A stretch of DNA of 64,000 bases from Pseudomonas antarctica (lineage in GTDB: Bacteria > Pseudomonadota > Gammaproteobacteria > Pseudomonadales > Pseudomonadaceae): contig NZ_CP015600.1 of assembly GCF_001647715.1 (NCBI RefSeq), positions 6,324,001 to 6,388,000 on the forward strand, written 5' to 3'. Position numbers and translations under genes: made by a program. Positions 46,126-55,814 of the stretch are shown piece by piece (the stretch's first letter is position 1; every line of letters starts with the position of its first letter). The notes below the pieces were generated by a model. It did not search any database, was not told the DNA's origin, and saw only the letters and a program-made list of their open reading frames with translations.

Positions 46126-46148
46126 CTGCCCTCTGATTCAAAGGGCAG
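46126..46148 (-). terminator. hairpin after the GGDEF-EAL gene
   Basis: CTGCCCT and AGGGCAG form a 7-base stem about 35 bases past the stop of the minus-strand gene. The T-run is weak. Confidence 0.45.
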
Positions 46149-46182
46149 AGGCTTTGTAGCCACACGGGCGGCCTTGGCGTCA

Positions 46183-49056
46183 TTAAGAAAAATCTGCATT
46201 TTTCCGTAACAAATCTGCCAACCCCTCGGCCTGCATCGGCCGGCTGATCAGGTAGCCCTGCACCTCATCGCATCGCTCCCCTCGCAGGAAATCCAGCTGC
46301 TGCTGATCTTCCACTCCTTCGGCCACCACCTTGAGTGCCAGGCCATGGGCCATCGCGATGATCGCCCGGGTGATGGCCGCGTCTTCACGGCCTTGGCCAA
46401 GCCCGCGAATAAACGTCTGGTCGATCTTCACGTAGTCCACGGGGATACGCTTGAGGTAACTGAGGGACGAATAGCCCGTGCCGAAGTCATCAATGGCCAG
46501 CTTCACGCCCAAATCGCGCAGTTGCTGGAAGGTGGCGATAATGTGTTCAACATTGTCGAGCAGCTGGCTTTCGGTCAGCTCCAGCTCCAGGTAGTGCGGG
46601 GCCAGGCCGGTTTCTTCAAGTACCTGGCGCACCAGGCTGACCAACTTGCCCTGGCGCAACTGATGCACTGACAGGTTCACCGACACCCGGATCGGTGCAA
46701 GCCCCTGGCGCTGCCATTCGCACGCCTGCCAACACGCCTGGCGCAGCACGAACTCGCCCAGCGGTACGATCAAGCCGGTCTCTTCGGCCAGGCCGATAAA
46801 GTCCCCCGGCGGCACCATGCCCCATTGCGGATGCTCCCAGCGAACCAGTGCTTCGGCAGCGTTCAATTTGCCCGTGGCCAGGCACAGTTTCGGCTGGTAG
46901 AACACCGTGAGCTGGCGCTCGTCGATGGCCTTGCGCAAGTGGTTCTCCAGCTGCAAACGCTCCAGGGTGCTGGCTTGCAGGCTATCGGTGTAGAACTGGA
47001 AATTATTGCCGCCCAAGTGCTTGGCGTGCTGCATGGCCATGTTCGATTGGCTGACCAGCGCGGAAATCTCCCGCGCATTATCCGGCAGCAGGCTTACGCC
47101 CATTGAGGCGCTGACCACCAGCTCATGCCCTTCTACCGTCACCGGCACGCGCAGTTTGGCCAGGAGCCGCGTGGCCACACGCGCCAGGCTCGACAAGTTG
47201 CCGTAGCCGTCGAACAGTACGGCGAATTCATCACCGGACAGCCGCGCAATGGTGTCGGCTTCGGGCAAGGCATTGATCAATCGCCGCGCCATTTTCTGCA
47301 ACAGCTGATCCGCGACTTCATGGCCGAGGCTGTCATTAAGCAGCTTGAAGCGGTCCAGGTTGATATGCAGCAGTGCCAGGCTGCGCCCGCCCTGACGCAC
47401 GCGTTGGTGAGCTTCGCGCAGCCGTTCGCGAAACAGCGAGCGGTTGGCCAGGCCCGTCAACTCGTCATAGTGAGTGAGGTAGCGCATGCGCTCTTCGGAT
47501 TCACGCCGCGCGGAAAGATCGGCGAAGAAGCCGACAATATGACTGACTTTTCCGCGAGCATCGCGCACTACATTCAGTTGCAGCCATTGCGGGTACAGCT
47601 CGCCGTTTTTGCGCGTTTCCACCAGCTCGCCCTGCCAGGTGCCATGGCTGAGCAGTGCCTGGCGGATCACCGGAAAATGCCGGCGGGCGTCACGACTGCT
47701 GGGCAGTTCCACGACATTGCGGCCAATCATGTCGTCCATTTCAAAACCGGTGACACGGCTGAAGGCCTGGTTGACCGCAATCAGCACGTACTCCGGGTTG
47801 AGGATCACAATGCCTTCGCTGGCGGCTTCGAAGACGGTCGACGCGAGGCGCTGCTGCTCTTCCAGGACCTTGCCGGCGCTGATGTCGCGGCGGGTGCCGA
47901 GCATGCGCGTGACGCGTCCGCTGGGCGTGCGCTCCACGGCGCGACCACGGTCTTCGATCCATACCCAATGGCCAGCGCCATGGCGCACACGGTATTCGAC
48001 CTGATAATCCTCGCTGCGGCCCTTGAGGTGCTCCACCAGGGCGCGCTTGAGCAGCGGCAGGTCGTCGGGGTGCAGGCGTGGCTTGAGATGGCTGAGCATT
48101 GCAGTAACGTACTCAGGCTCCAGGCCGAACAGTTCCTTGAGTTGGGTATGGTGCACTTCATCGGTTTGCAGGTTCCAGTCCCACAAGCCCAGTTCGCTGG
48201 CTTGCAGGGCCATGGCCAGGCGCGCTTCGCTTTTATTCAGGGCGAGGCTGGCGGCGTCCAGTTCCTGGCTGCGTTGCGCCACACGGTCTTGCAGACCGGT
48301 TTGCGCCTCGCGCAATTCCTGTTCGACCTGCCGACGCTGGCCAACTTCACGCACCAGTTCCTGATTCAATTGCTCGCTGCGCTGCTGCGCCTGCTGGAGA
48401 TGCTCGATCAACGCCTGGTTCTGGAAGCGCCGCAACAACCCGCGCTGAATCAGGCGGTTGACCTGCCACGCCACCAGGCTCAAAGAGGCCAGCAGAATCA
48501 GGCCGAGTACTCCCCAACCTTGCTGCTGCGGGGCACCATTCCAGAACAGATAGACAATGGCAGGCACCAGGCACGGCACGGCAAATGACAGGAAGGCGGG
48601 CAGGCTCACGGCATAGGCCACGCTGGCCGACAGCGTCGCTGCGCCGATCAGGCCGAACACCCAGGCTTGCTGCATAAAACTGTCGACAGGCACCAGGGCG
48701 ATGGCGGCAGTCGCCAGTGTCAGGCCGCTGACCGCCGAGCCCAGCATGAACATGCCCCGCCAGATCGGCCGGGCCTGGCGACTGGGCATCGCCGAATCAA
48801 AAGCCGCCACCTGGATCACACGCAGGGCCACCAGAGCGAGCAGCCAGACCAGCCAGATGCTGTCCAACACATATTGCTTGGGGTTCCACAGCAACCAGGC
48901 ACACACCAGGCCGTTGACCAACATCAATAACGTCGGCAGCAAAGACCCCTGATACAAGAGGCGCGTGCGTTCGACCGCCATCTCGGTTGCGTAATGTTTA
49001 CGGATGACCTGCGCGGGCGCCGCCGAGGGGCCGAACAGATCGGGACTGAGGGTCAT
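46183..49056 (-). CDS. membrane GGDEF-EAL c-di-GMP enzyme with PAS domains
   Basis: This 957-residue protein has an N-terminal membrane module of about six hydrophobic segments (residues 40-205), a coiled coil (about 215-275), two PAS/PAC domains (about 280-400 and 410-525), a GGDEF domain (about 535-695) and an EAL domain (about 705-950). The GGDEF site reads S-G-D-E-F, so cyclase activity is possible but not certain. The EAL site keeps E-A-L-V-R-W and D-D-F-G-T-G-Y-S-S-L and looks active, so net c-di-GMP breakdown is likely. The start at 49056 has no clear ribosome site. Confidence 0.88.
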   Translation of the reverse strand: MTLSPDLFGPSAAPAQVIRKHYATEMAVERTRLLYQGSLLPTLLMLVNGLVCAWLLWNPKQYVLDSIWLVWLLALVALRVIQVAAFDSAMPSRQARPIWRGMFMLGSAVSGLTLATAAIALVPVDSFMQQAWVFGLIGAATLSASVAYAVSLPAFLSFAVPCLVPAIVYLFWNGAPQQQGWGVLGLILLASLSLVAWQVNRLIQRGLLRRFQNQALIEHLQQAQQRSEQLNQELVREVGQRRQVEQELREAQTGLQDRVAQRSQELDAASLALNKSEARLAMALQASELGLWDWNLQTDEVHHTQLKELFGLEPEYVTAMLSHLKPRLHPDDLPLLKRALVEHLKGRSEDYQVEYRVRHGAGHWVWIEDRGRAVERTPSGRVTRMLGTRRDISAGKVLEEQQRLASTVFEAASEGIVILNPEYVLIAVNQAFSRVTGFEMDDMIGRNVVELPSSRDARRHFPVIRQALLSHGTWQGELVETRKNGELYPQWLQLNVVRDARGKVSHIVGFFADLSARRESEERMRYLTHYDELTGLANRSLFRERLREAHQRVRQGGRSLALLHINLDRFKLLNDSLGHEVADQLLQKMARRLINALPEADTIARLSGDEFAVLFDGYGNLSSLARVATRLLAKLRVPVTVEGHELVVSASMGVSLLPDNAREISALVSQSNMAMQHAKHLGGNNFQFYTDSLQASTLERLQLENHLRKAIDERQLTVFYQPKLCLATGKLNAAEALVRWEHPQWGMVPPGDFIGLAEETGLIVPLGEFVLRQACWQACEWQRQGLAPIRVSVNLSVHQLRQGKLVSLVRQVLEETGLAPHYLELELTESQLLDNVEHIIATFQQLRDLGVKLAIDDFGTGYSSLSYLKRIPVDYVKIDQTFIRGLGQGREDAAITRAIIAMAHGLALKVVAEGVEDQQQLDFLRGERCDEVQGYLISRPMQAEGLADLLRKNADFS

Positions 49057-49335
49057 AGGCAGTATTCTTATAATGGTGAGCCCGAAACGTCGACGGAGCA
49101 TACACAAGCAAGCGCTTGGGCCAAACTGCTCCACGTCATAAAAACCGCACTGGAATCGGCCGCAAACCTTCGAGCCAGACTGCTTGAGCGAGAGCCCGTG
49201 CGGGCTGTGGCCCATGACCAACCAGTCATCACCCCCGGCAGAATGTTTGCCCGGCCACTGTCACGCTGGATGTTTTCCATCGACCACCCGGCATTGGGAT
49301 TTGCCCCACTCCCGTTAGGCCCATAGAATGCGCCG

Positions 49336-51519
49336 ATGCGCGATGATCTCTCTCTTTTGCTGAACTCCCTCAACGATGCCCAACGCCAGGCCGTAGCAGC
49401 CCCCGTTGGCCGTCAGTTGGTCCTGGCCGGTGCTGGCTCCGGTAAAACCCGAGTGCTGGTGCACCGTATCGCCTGGTTGATCCAGGTCGAAAACGCGTCC
49501 CCGCATTCGATCCTGTCGGTAACCTTCACCAACAAGGCCGCTGCCGAAATGCGTCACCGCATCGAGCAGTTGATGGGCATCAGCCCCGCTGGCATGTGGG
49601 TGGGCACGTTCCACGGCCTGGCACACCGCCTGTTGCGAGCGCACTGGCAGGAAGCGGGCTTGAGCCAGACGTTCCAGATCCTCGACAGCGACGACCAGCA
49701 ACGCTTGGTCAAGCGCGTGATCCGCGAACTGGGCCTCGACGAACAACGCTGGCCTGCGCGTCAGGCGCAGTGGTTTATCAACGGCCAGAAAGACGAAGGC
49801 TTGCGCCCGCAACATATCCAGGCCAGCGGCGATTTGTTCCTCGCCACCATGCGCAGCATCTATGAAGCGTACGAGGCGGCCTGCGTACGCGCCGGCGTGA
49901 TCGACTTCTCCGAGCTGCTGCTGCGCGCCCTCGACCTGTGGCGCGACAACCCCGGCTTGCTGGCGCATTACCAGAAGCGCTTCCGGCACATTCTGGTGGA
50001 CGAGTTCCAGGACACCAACGCCGTGCAGTACGCCTGGTTGCGCTTGCTGGCCAAGGGCGGTGACAGCCTGATGGTGGTGGGCGACGACGACCAGTCGATC
50101 TACGGCTGGCGCGGCGCGAAAATCGAGAACATCTACCAGTATTCCGACGACTTCCCGGACGCAATCACCATCCGCCTGGAGCAGAACTACCGCTCCACCG
50201 CCGGCATCCTCAAGGCTGCCAACGCGCTGATCGCCAATAACACCGGGCGCATGGGCAAAGAGCTGTGGACCGACGGCGGCGAAGGCGAAGCGATCAACCT
50301 GTACGCCGCGTTCAACGAACACGATGAAGCGCGCTATGTGGTGGAAACCATCGAAAGCGCGCTGAAAACCGGTTTGGCGCGCAGCGATATCGCCATCCTG
50401 TATCGCTCCAACGCCCAATCGCGGGTGTTGGAGGAAGCCTTGCTGCGCGAACGCATCCCGTACCGCATCTATGGCGGCCAGCGCTTCTTCGAGCGGGCGG
50501 AAATCAAGAACGCCATGGCCTACCTGCGTTTGCTGGAAGGTCGTGGCAACGATGCGGCGCTGGAGCGGGTGATCAATATCCCGGCGCGTGGCATCGGCGA
50601 AAAAACCGTCGAAGCTATTCGCGACCACGCGCGCCACGCCGATGTGTCGATGTGGGAAGCCATGCGCTTGCTAATCGCCAATAAAGGCCTGACCGGCCGC
50701 GCCGCCGGTGCTTTGGGTGTGTTTGTCGAACTGATCGAGAACCTGGCGGCCAAGTGCGCAGAAATGCCGCTGCACTTGATGACCCAGACCGTGATCGAGC
50801 AGTCCGGGCTGATCGCCTATCACGAAGCGGAAAAAGGCGAGAAAGGCCAGGCCCGGGTAGAAAACCTTGAGGAACTGGTCAGCGCCGCCCGCGCGTTCGA
50901 AAACACTGAAGAAGATGAAGAGCTGACCCCGCTCGCCGCGTTTCTGGGTCATGCCTCGCTGGAAGCCGGCGATACCCAGGCCGATGAGCATGAAGACAGC
51001 ATCCAGCTGATGACCTTGCACAGCGCCAAGGGCCTGGAATTTCCGTATGTGTTCCTGGTGGGCATGGAAGAAGGCCTGTTCCCGCACAAGATGAGCCTGG
51101 AAGAGCCCGGCCGCCTTGAGGAAGAACGCCGCCTGGCCTACGTGGGCATCACGCGTGCCATGCAGAACCTGGTGATGACCTATGCCGAGACCCGACGCCT
51201 GTACGGCAGCGAAACCTACAACAAGGTGTCGCGCTTCGTACGTGAAGTGCCGAAGGGGCTGATTCAGGAAGTGCGCCTGTCCAACAGCGTCAGCCGCCCG
51301 TTCGGCGGCGGCCAGCAGCAGAACTCCAGCAACCTGTTTGCTGGTTCCGAGATTCCGGAAACACCGTTCAGCCTTGGCCAGCAGGTCAAGCATGCGATCT
51401 TTGGCGAAGGCGTGATTCTCAACTTCGAAGGCGCTGGCGCCCAGGCACGGGTGCAGGTGAATTTCGCCGAAGGCAGCAAGTGGCTGATGATGGGCTACGC
51501 GAAGCTCGAAGCAATCTGA
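49336..51519 (+). CDS. uvrD: DNA helicase II
   Basis: This 727-residue 3'-5' superfamily 1 helicase acts in nucleotide-excision and mismatch repair. All main motifs are present: A-G-A-G-S-G-K-T-R (Walker A) near residue 33, F-T-N-K-A-A-A-E-M, D-E-F-Q-D-T, G-D-D-D-Q-S-I-Y-G-W-R-G-A, Q-N-Y-R-S-T, T-L-H-S-A-K-G-L-E-F and V-G-I-T-R-A. The C-terminal tail ends with the UvrD-type Tudor-like region (F-G-E-G-V-I-L-N-F-E-G). A hairpin follows. Confidence 0.97.
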   Translation: MRDDLSLLLNSLNDAQRQAVAAPVGRQLVLAGAGSGKTRVLVHRIAWLIQVENASPHSILSVTFTNKAAAEMRHRIEQLMGISPAGMWVGTFHGLAHRLLRAHWQEAGLSQTFQILDSDDQQRLVKRVIRELGLDEQRWPARQAQWFINGQKDEGLRPQHIQASGDLFLATMRSIYEAYEAACVRAGVIDFSELLLRALDLWRDNPGLLAHYQKRFRHILVDEFQDTNAVQYAWLRLLAKGGDSLMVVGDDDQSIYGWRGAKIENIYQYSDDFPDAITIRLEQNYRSTAGILKAANALIANNTGRMGKELWTDGGEGEAINLYAAFNEHDEARYVVETIESALKTGLARSDIAILYRSNAQSRVLEEALLRERIPYRIYGGQRFFERAEIKNAMAYLRLLEGRGNDAALERVINIPARGIGEKTVEAIRDHARHADVSMWEAMRLLIANKGLTGRAAGALGVFVELIENLAAKCAEMPLHLMTQTVIEQSGLIAYHEAEKGEKGQARVENLEELVSAARAFENTEEDEELTPLAAFLGHASLEAGDTQADEHEDSIQLMTLHSAKGLEFPYVFLVGMEEGLFPHKMSLEEPGRLEEERRLAYVGITRAMQNLVMTYAETRRLYGSETYNKVSRFVREVPKGLIQEVRLSNSVSRPFGGGQQQNSSNLFAGSEIPETPFSLGQQVKHAIFGEGVILNFEGAGAQARVQVNFAEGSKWLMMGYAKLEAI

Positions 51520-51543
51520 TACATCTTCTCTACATGAAGGTTG

Positions 51544-51578
51544 TTGGCCCGCCCTTGTTTTTAACAAGCGCGGGCCAA
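51544..51578 (+). terminator. hairpin after uvrD
   Basis: TTGGCCCG/CGGGCCAA outer and CTTGTT/AACAAG inner stems form a long hairpin 24 bases after the uvrD stop. There is no T-run beyond it. Confidence 0.6.
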
Positions 51579-51709
51579 TATCAGTAATAAGTCCTACAGG
51601 CCATTCTGATTCGGGCCTACGCAAAAGCCCGAAACATTATGTCGCTAGCCACTGCCACAACACCTGTGCAACATGGCGCGCGTGCAATCCACAAATGGGA
51701 ATTCCCTTT

Positions 51710-52579
51710 ATGAAACGTTTTCTTAGCATCGCCATGGCGTTGTGCATCGGCTTGACGATGAGCCTCGACGCCAACGCCAAGCGCTTCGGTGGCGGCAAAA
51801 GCATGGGCTCGGCGCCGACTCACCAGACCAGCCAAATGGCTCCATCCGCCGGTGCCGGCGGTGCAGCGGCTACCGCTGGCGCAGCCGGTGCGGCTGGCGC
51901 GGCTGCCAAGGCCGGCGGTGCTTCGCGCTGGTTGGGCCCTCTGGCCGGTATCGCAGCCGGTGGCCTGCTCGCGTCCATGTTCATGGGCGGCGGCTTCCAG
52001 GGCATGCAGATCTTCGACATCCTGATCATGGCCGTCATCGCCTTCCTGATCTTCCGCTTTATCGCCGCCCGTCGCCGCAAGCAGCAGGAGCACATGGCTC
52101 CAGCCGGCGCGCCGATGCAGCGTGAAGTGTTCGAACAAAAACCAGCCGTGGGCTCGATCTTCGGTGGTTCGGCTGCTCCTGCTGCCGCCCGTCCGGTAAT
52201 CAATGCACCGGCCTGGTTCAACGAAGAGCGTTTCGTCGAAGCGGCCCGCAGCCACTTCCAGTCCCTGCAGCAGCACTGGGACGCCAACGAGATGGACAAG
52301 ATCTCCGAGTTCGTGACCCCGCAACTGCTGGAGTTCCTCAAGCGCGAACGCGCCGACCTGGGCGACGGCTTCCAGTCTACCTACATCGACGACCTGCGCG
52401 TCCAGTTGGAAGGTGTGGATGATCGCGCCGACAAGACCATCGCCACCCTGACCTTCAGCGGCGTGTCGAAGACCTCGCGTTTCGACCAGGGCGAAGTGTT
52501 CAGCGAAAGCTGGAACATGGAACGCGCCCAAGGCGACAACCAGCCTTGGCTGGTCGCCGGTATCCGTCAGAACGGCTGA
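51710..52579 (+). CDS. Tim44-like domain protein
   Basis: This 289-residue protein has a signal-like start (M-K-R-F-L-S-I-A to A-N-A, about residue 24), then a Gly/Ala-rich low-complexity stretch (about 25-72). One or two membrane segments follow (about 75-120), and then a C-terminal Tim44/MBA1-type domain (about 165-289, with W-F-N-E-E-R-F-V-E-A-A-R-S-H-F). It is probably anchored in the inner membrane. Bacterial homologues have no settled role. The ATG at 51710 is chosen over one 15 bases upstream because it gives a clean signal peptide. Confidence 0.87.
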   Translation: MKRFLSIAMALCIGLTMSLDANAKRFGGGKSMGSAPTHQTSQMAPSAGAGGAAATAGAAGAAGAAAKAGGASRWLGPLAGIAAGGLLASMFMGGGFQGMQIFDILIMAVIAFLIFRFIAARRRKQQEHMAPAGAPMQREVFEQKPAVGSIFGGSAAPAAARPVINAPAWFNEERFVEAARSHFQSLQQHWDANEMDKISEFVTPQLLEFLKRERADLGDGFQSTYIDDLRVQLEGVDDRADKTIATLTFSGVSKTSRFDQGEVFSESWNMERAQGDNQPWLVAGIRQNG

Positions 52580-52606
52580 TAGCTGCGCGTTTGAGCACTT
52601 GGTCAT

Positions 52607-52634
52607 AAAAACCCCGGACATGTTCCGGGGTTTT
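52607..52634. terminator. intrinsic terminator after the Tim44-like gene
   Basis: AAAACCCCGGA and TCCGGGGTTTT form a perfect 11-base stem with a 5-base loop and A/T flanks on both sides. Confidence 0.88.
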
Positions 52635-52715
52635 CTATTTCACGGTTGCACTTATAGCGAGCTACTGTATAAAACGCCCCTATAAACCGCGCCATCTAGC
52701 AAGAGGATCCCGGCC

Positions 52716-53123
52716 GTGGAAGAAATCATCGAACAATTGCGTGAAGCCAACGAACCGGTCCCGGTTCCTCTGGAGCTGCCTGACGAAGACCAACTGGTGG
52801 AAATCGAAGAACAACTGTTCATCGACATCCCCTTTGTCTTCCGCGAATTCCTGCTGACCGTCAGCGACGTGGTGTATGGCAGCCTGGAGCCGGTGACCGT
52901 CACCGACCCGCAATCCCACACCTACCTGCCGGACGTTGCCGCCAACGCCTGGGATGCCGGTGTTGACCGCAGCATGATCCCGATCTGCCAGGACGGCGAC
53001 GACTACTACTGCGTCGAAGAAGACGGCACCGTGGTGCTGTGGTCCGGCGAAGAAGAACTCGTCACCGAAGAAACCTGGGAATCGGTATGGCACTGGGCGC
53101 GGGACGTCTGGCTGGAAAGCTGA
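52716..53123 (+). CDS. SMI1/KNR4-family protein
   Basis: This very acidic 135-residue cytoplasmic protein has the SMI1/KNR4 pattern: E-E-Q-L-F-I-D-I-P-F-V-F-R-E-F-L-L near residue 30, then V-V-Y-G-S-L-E-P, and I-P-I-C-Q-D-G-D-D-Y-Y-C near residue 88. It uses a GTG start at 52716 with AGAGGA upstream. Many members of this superfamily are immunity proteins for secreted toxins, but no toxin gene is next to it, and housekeeping examples exist in Pseudomonas. It is convergent with the antiporter gene. Confidence 0.85.
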   Translation: MEEIIEQLREANEPVPVPLELPDEDQLVEIEEQLFIDIPFVFREFLLTVSDVVYGSLEPVTVTDPQSHTYLPDVAANAWDAGVDRSMIPICQDGDDYYCVEEDGTVVLWSGEEELVTEETWESVWHWARDVWLES

Positions 53124-53140
53124 GTCGCACCACCGGGGCT

Positions 53141-54904
53141 CTAGTGCTCCGGCGTATCCTTGTGGTTATCCAGCGTCTCCAGCAAGGCGACCTGCATCCG
53201 CGTATGTACGCGGATGAACCACCGCCAGAGCACAGCCGCGACTGCTGCCGTGACTATGGCAATCAGCACCAGCAACTTGTTGGTCGGCAGAATACTGGCC
53301 GACAAGGCTGCCAGTAGCAGGAAGATCACCAGCAGCGAGAGGATGGGGATCAGTTCGGCGATCACCCGCCGCACACGCTGGGTATGCCGCCCGGCCATTT
53401 CCGGCTTCACGCTCATCTCCGCCAGCAACATCGACAGAGCCTTGAGTTTGCGATACGCCGCAATCAGGAACGGCAGCGACAACAGCAACGCCGCGCCCCA
53501 GATCAATGCCTTCTGCCAACTCGGATCACTGATCCAGCCTTCCAGATACCCACCGATGCGCGCCGCGAAAAAGCTGCCGGTGAAGAATATCGCCACCACC
53601 AGCGCCAGGTTGACCCCCACTTGCAGGATGATTTTGCGGATCATCGACGCCAGCATTGCCCCTTCACCCTGAGGCTGGATGCTGCGTAGCCATTCGCCAT
53701 ACATCCCAAATACCCGGCTCATGCGCTTAGGTATCACCGAGGCAATCTTTAACGACAACGGGTCGGCACCGCGGATCAGGTAAGGCGTCAGCAAGGTGGT
53801 AATTGCCGAAACCGCCACCGCCACCGGATAGAGGAAGTCACTGGTAACCTGCAAGGTCATGCCCAGCGCGGCGATGATGAATGAAAACTCGCCAATCTGT
53901 GACAGCCCCATGCCAACCCGCAGTGAGGTGCGGCCGTCGTTGCCGGCAATAAAAGCCCCCAGGCCGCAGGACAACATCTTGCCCAGCACCACCGCAACGG
54001 TAATCACCGCGATCGGCCACGCGTACTGCAGCAGGATTTGCGGGTCGATCATCAAACCGATGGCGACAAAGAAGATCGCGCTGAACATGTCTCGCACTGG
54101 CTCGATCAAGCGCTCGATCTTAATCAACTGGCGGGACTCGGCCATGATCGCGCCGATCAGGAACGCGCCCAGCACCATGCTGTATTCCAGCTTGACCACC
54201 AGCAGGCAGAAGCCGAAACACAGACCCAATACGGTGATCAGCAGCATCTCGTTGCTTTCGAACTTGGCCACGTAGGCCAGCAGGCGTGGCACCAGCAAAA
54301 TGCCGATGACCAGCGCGACGATCATGAACAGCGAGAGCTTGCCGACCGTGGAGAACACCTCGCCGGAGCTGACCGTACCACTGACGGCGATACTCGACAG
54401 CAAGGCGATAATGCCGATGCCGAGGATGTCCTCAACGATCAACACGCCAAAAATCAGCTGGGCGAAACGCTGGTTTTTCATCTTCAGGTCATTCAGTGCC
54501 TTGACGATGATGGTGGTCGAGGAGATCGCCAGGATCGCGCCGAGGAACAGCGAGTCCATGGTGTTCCAGGCGAACCATCGGCCGATCTCGTAGCCGATCC
54601 AGATCATCAGGATGATTTCGAGGAACGCCGCTATAAACGCGGTGGCGCCGACCTTGAACAACTTGCGCAGGCTGAACTCAAGGCCCAGACAGAACATCAG
54701 GAAGATCACCCCCAGCTCGGCGAGGGTCTTGATGGTGTCTTCGTCATGGATCAGGCCGAATGGCGGGGTGTGAGGGCCGATGATGAACCCGGCGACGATA
54801 TACCCCAGCACCACCGGCTGCTTGAGGCGATGAAACAGGACAGTGACAACCCCTGCCACCAGCATGATCACGGCCAAGTCCTGGATAAAGCTGATGGCGT
54901 GCAT
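53141..54904 (-). CDS. CPA2-family monovalent cation:proton antiporter
   Basis: This 587-residue inner-membrane protein has about 12 membrane segments in its first 390 residues and further hydrophobic segments up to about 560. It contains the CPA2 marks G-Y-I-V-A-G-F-I-I-G-P, G-V-I-F-L-M-F-C-L-G-L-E and S-S-T-T-I-I-V-K-A-L. It lacks the C-terminal TrkA-N (KTN) domain of KefB/KefC. It exchanges Na+ or K+ for protons; the ion is not fixed by sequence. The start is the ATG at 54904 with AGGAG upstream. Confidence 0.9.
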   Translation of the reverse strand: MHAISFIQDLAVIMLVAGVVTVLFHRLKQPVVLGYIVAGFIIGPHTPPFGLIHDEDTIKTLAELGVIFLMFCLGLEFSLRKLFKVGATAFIAAFLEIILMIWIGYEIGRWFAWNTMDSLFLGAILAISSTTIIVKALNDLKMKNQRFAQLIFGVLIVEDILGIGIIALLSSIAVSGTVSSGEVFSTVGKLSLFMIVALVIGILLVPRLLAYVAKFESNEMLLITVLGLCFGFCLLVVKLEYSMVLGAFLIGAIMAESRQLIKIERLIEPVRDMFSAIFFVAIGLMIDPQILLQYAWPIAVITVAVVLGKMLSCGLGAFIAGNDGRTSLRVGMGLSQIGEFSFIIAALGMTLQVTSDFLYPVAVAVSAITTLLTPYLIRGADPLSLKIASVIPKRMSRVFGMYGEWLRSIQPQGEGAMLASMIRKIILQVGVNLALVVAIFFTGSFFAARIGGYLEGWISDPSWQKALIWGAALLLSLPFLIAAYRKLKALSMLLAEMSVKPEMAGRHTQRVRRVIAELIPILSLLVIFLLLAALSASILPTNKLLVLIAIVTAAVAAVLWRWFIRVHTRMQVALLETLDNHKDTPEH

Positions 54905-55198
54905 GGCGAGGGGCTCCTTGAGGGTACTGGCGCTTTTCCCACTTCCACTCACGCCTTTGAAAAGTCGCAAAGAGCGGAAGGAAAAGTCTGCCTTGATCGT
55001 AAGAAATTCCCTGAGATGGGCGTTTGAAGGTTAACACCGCGACTTCCGGCAGAAAGCCGGTGCAATATATGGAAACAGATCGGTGCACGCGTGACGGCAA
55101 GCCGCCCACCGGCGTCCCGTTAGGGAGAGCGCTGCAAAGAGTTCAGCACCCGTAGAGGTGCCGCCCCCCAACCAATGCCTACAACCCGTGAGTGTGCT

Positions 55199-55684
55199 AT
55201 GGAACCCGGAAACGCCCAGCTGTCGATGACGGTATTGATGACCCCTGACATGGCCAACTTCTCAGGCAATGTCCACGGCGGCACCCTGCTCAAGTACCTC
55301 GACGAAGTGGCCTACGCCTGCGCGAGCCGTTACGCGGGCCGCTATGTCGTCACGTTGTCGGTCGACCAGGTGATCTTTCGCGAGCCGATCCATGTCGGCG
55401 AGTTGGTGACCTTCCTTGCCTCGGTCAACTACACCGGCAACACCTCAATGGAAGTGGGCATTAAGGTGGTGACCGAGAACATCCGTGAGCGCTCGGTGCG
55501 CCATACCAACAGCTGCTTTTTCACCATGGTGGCCGTGGACGACCAGCGCAAACCCGCCGCCGTACCGCCGCTGCAGCCGCAGAACAGCGAAGACAAGCGC
55601 CGGTTTGTGCAGGCCCAGCAGCGTCGGCAGATTCGCCAGGAGCTGGAAAAGCGCTATCAGGAAATCAAAGCCGACGCGCCGTAA
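55199..55684 (+). CDS. acyl-CoA thioesterase, hotdog fold
   Basis: This 161-residue single-hotdog protein has N-F-S-G-N-V-H-G-G-T-L-L-K-Y-L-D-E-V-A near residue 19, containing the catalytic asparagine/aspartate, and V-T-L-S-V-D-Q-V-I-F. A charged helical tail (about 125-161, rich in Q, R, E and K) follows the hotdog domain. It is distinct from the thioesterase at 21429. It is preceded by about 290 bases without a gene and followed by a REPIN. Confidence 0.88.
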   Translation: MEPGNAQLSMTVLMTPDMANFSGNVHGGTLLKYLDEVAYACASRYAGRYVVTLSVDQVIFREPIHVGELVTFLASVNYTGNTSMEVGIKVVTENIRERSVRHTNSCFFTMVAVDDQRKPAAVPPLQPQNSEDKRRFVQAQQRRQIRQELEKRYQEIKADAP

Positions 55685-55711
55685 GCCTCAGGCTGTAAAT
55701 CCAATCAAAAT

Positions 55712-55799
55712 GTGGGAGCGGGCTTGCTCGCGAATACGGTGGGTCAGTCATTGGTAAGTCGACTGACACTCCGCTTTCGCGAGCAAGCCCGCTCCCACA
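55712..55799. repeat. REPIN, GCGGGCTTGCTCGCGAA subtype
   Basis: GTGGGAGCGGGCTTGCTCGC and GCGAGCAAGCCCGCTCCCAC are inverted arms, the same subtype as the copy at 8939. It lies between convergent genes. Confidence 0.9.
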
Positions 55800-55814
55800 T
55801 TGGGTTCCGGGTAC

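Noticed and set aside
49315..50637. 440-codon minus-strand frame opposite uvrD
   Set aside because: It is a shadow of the helicase gene; no domain is recognisable.
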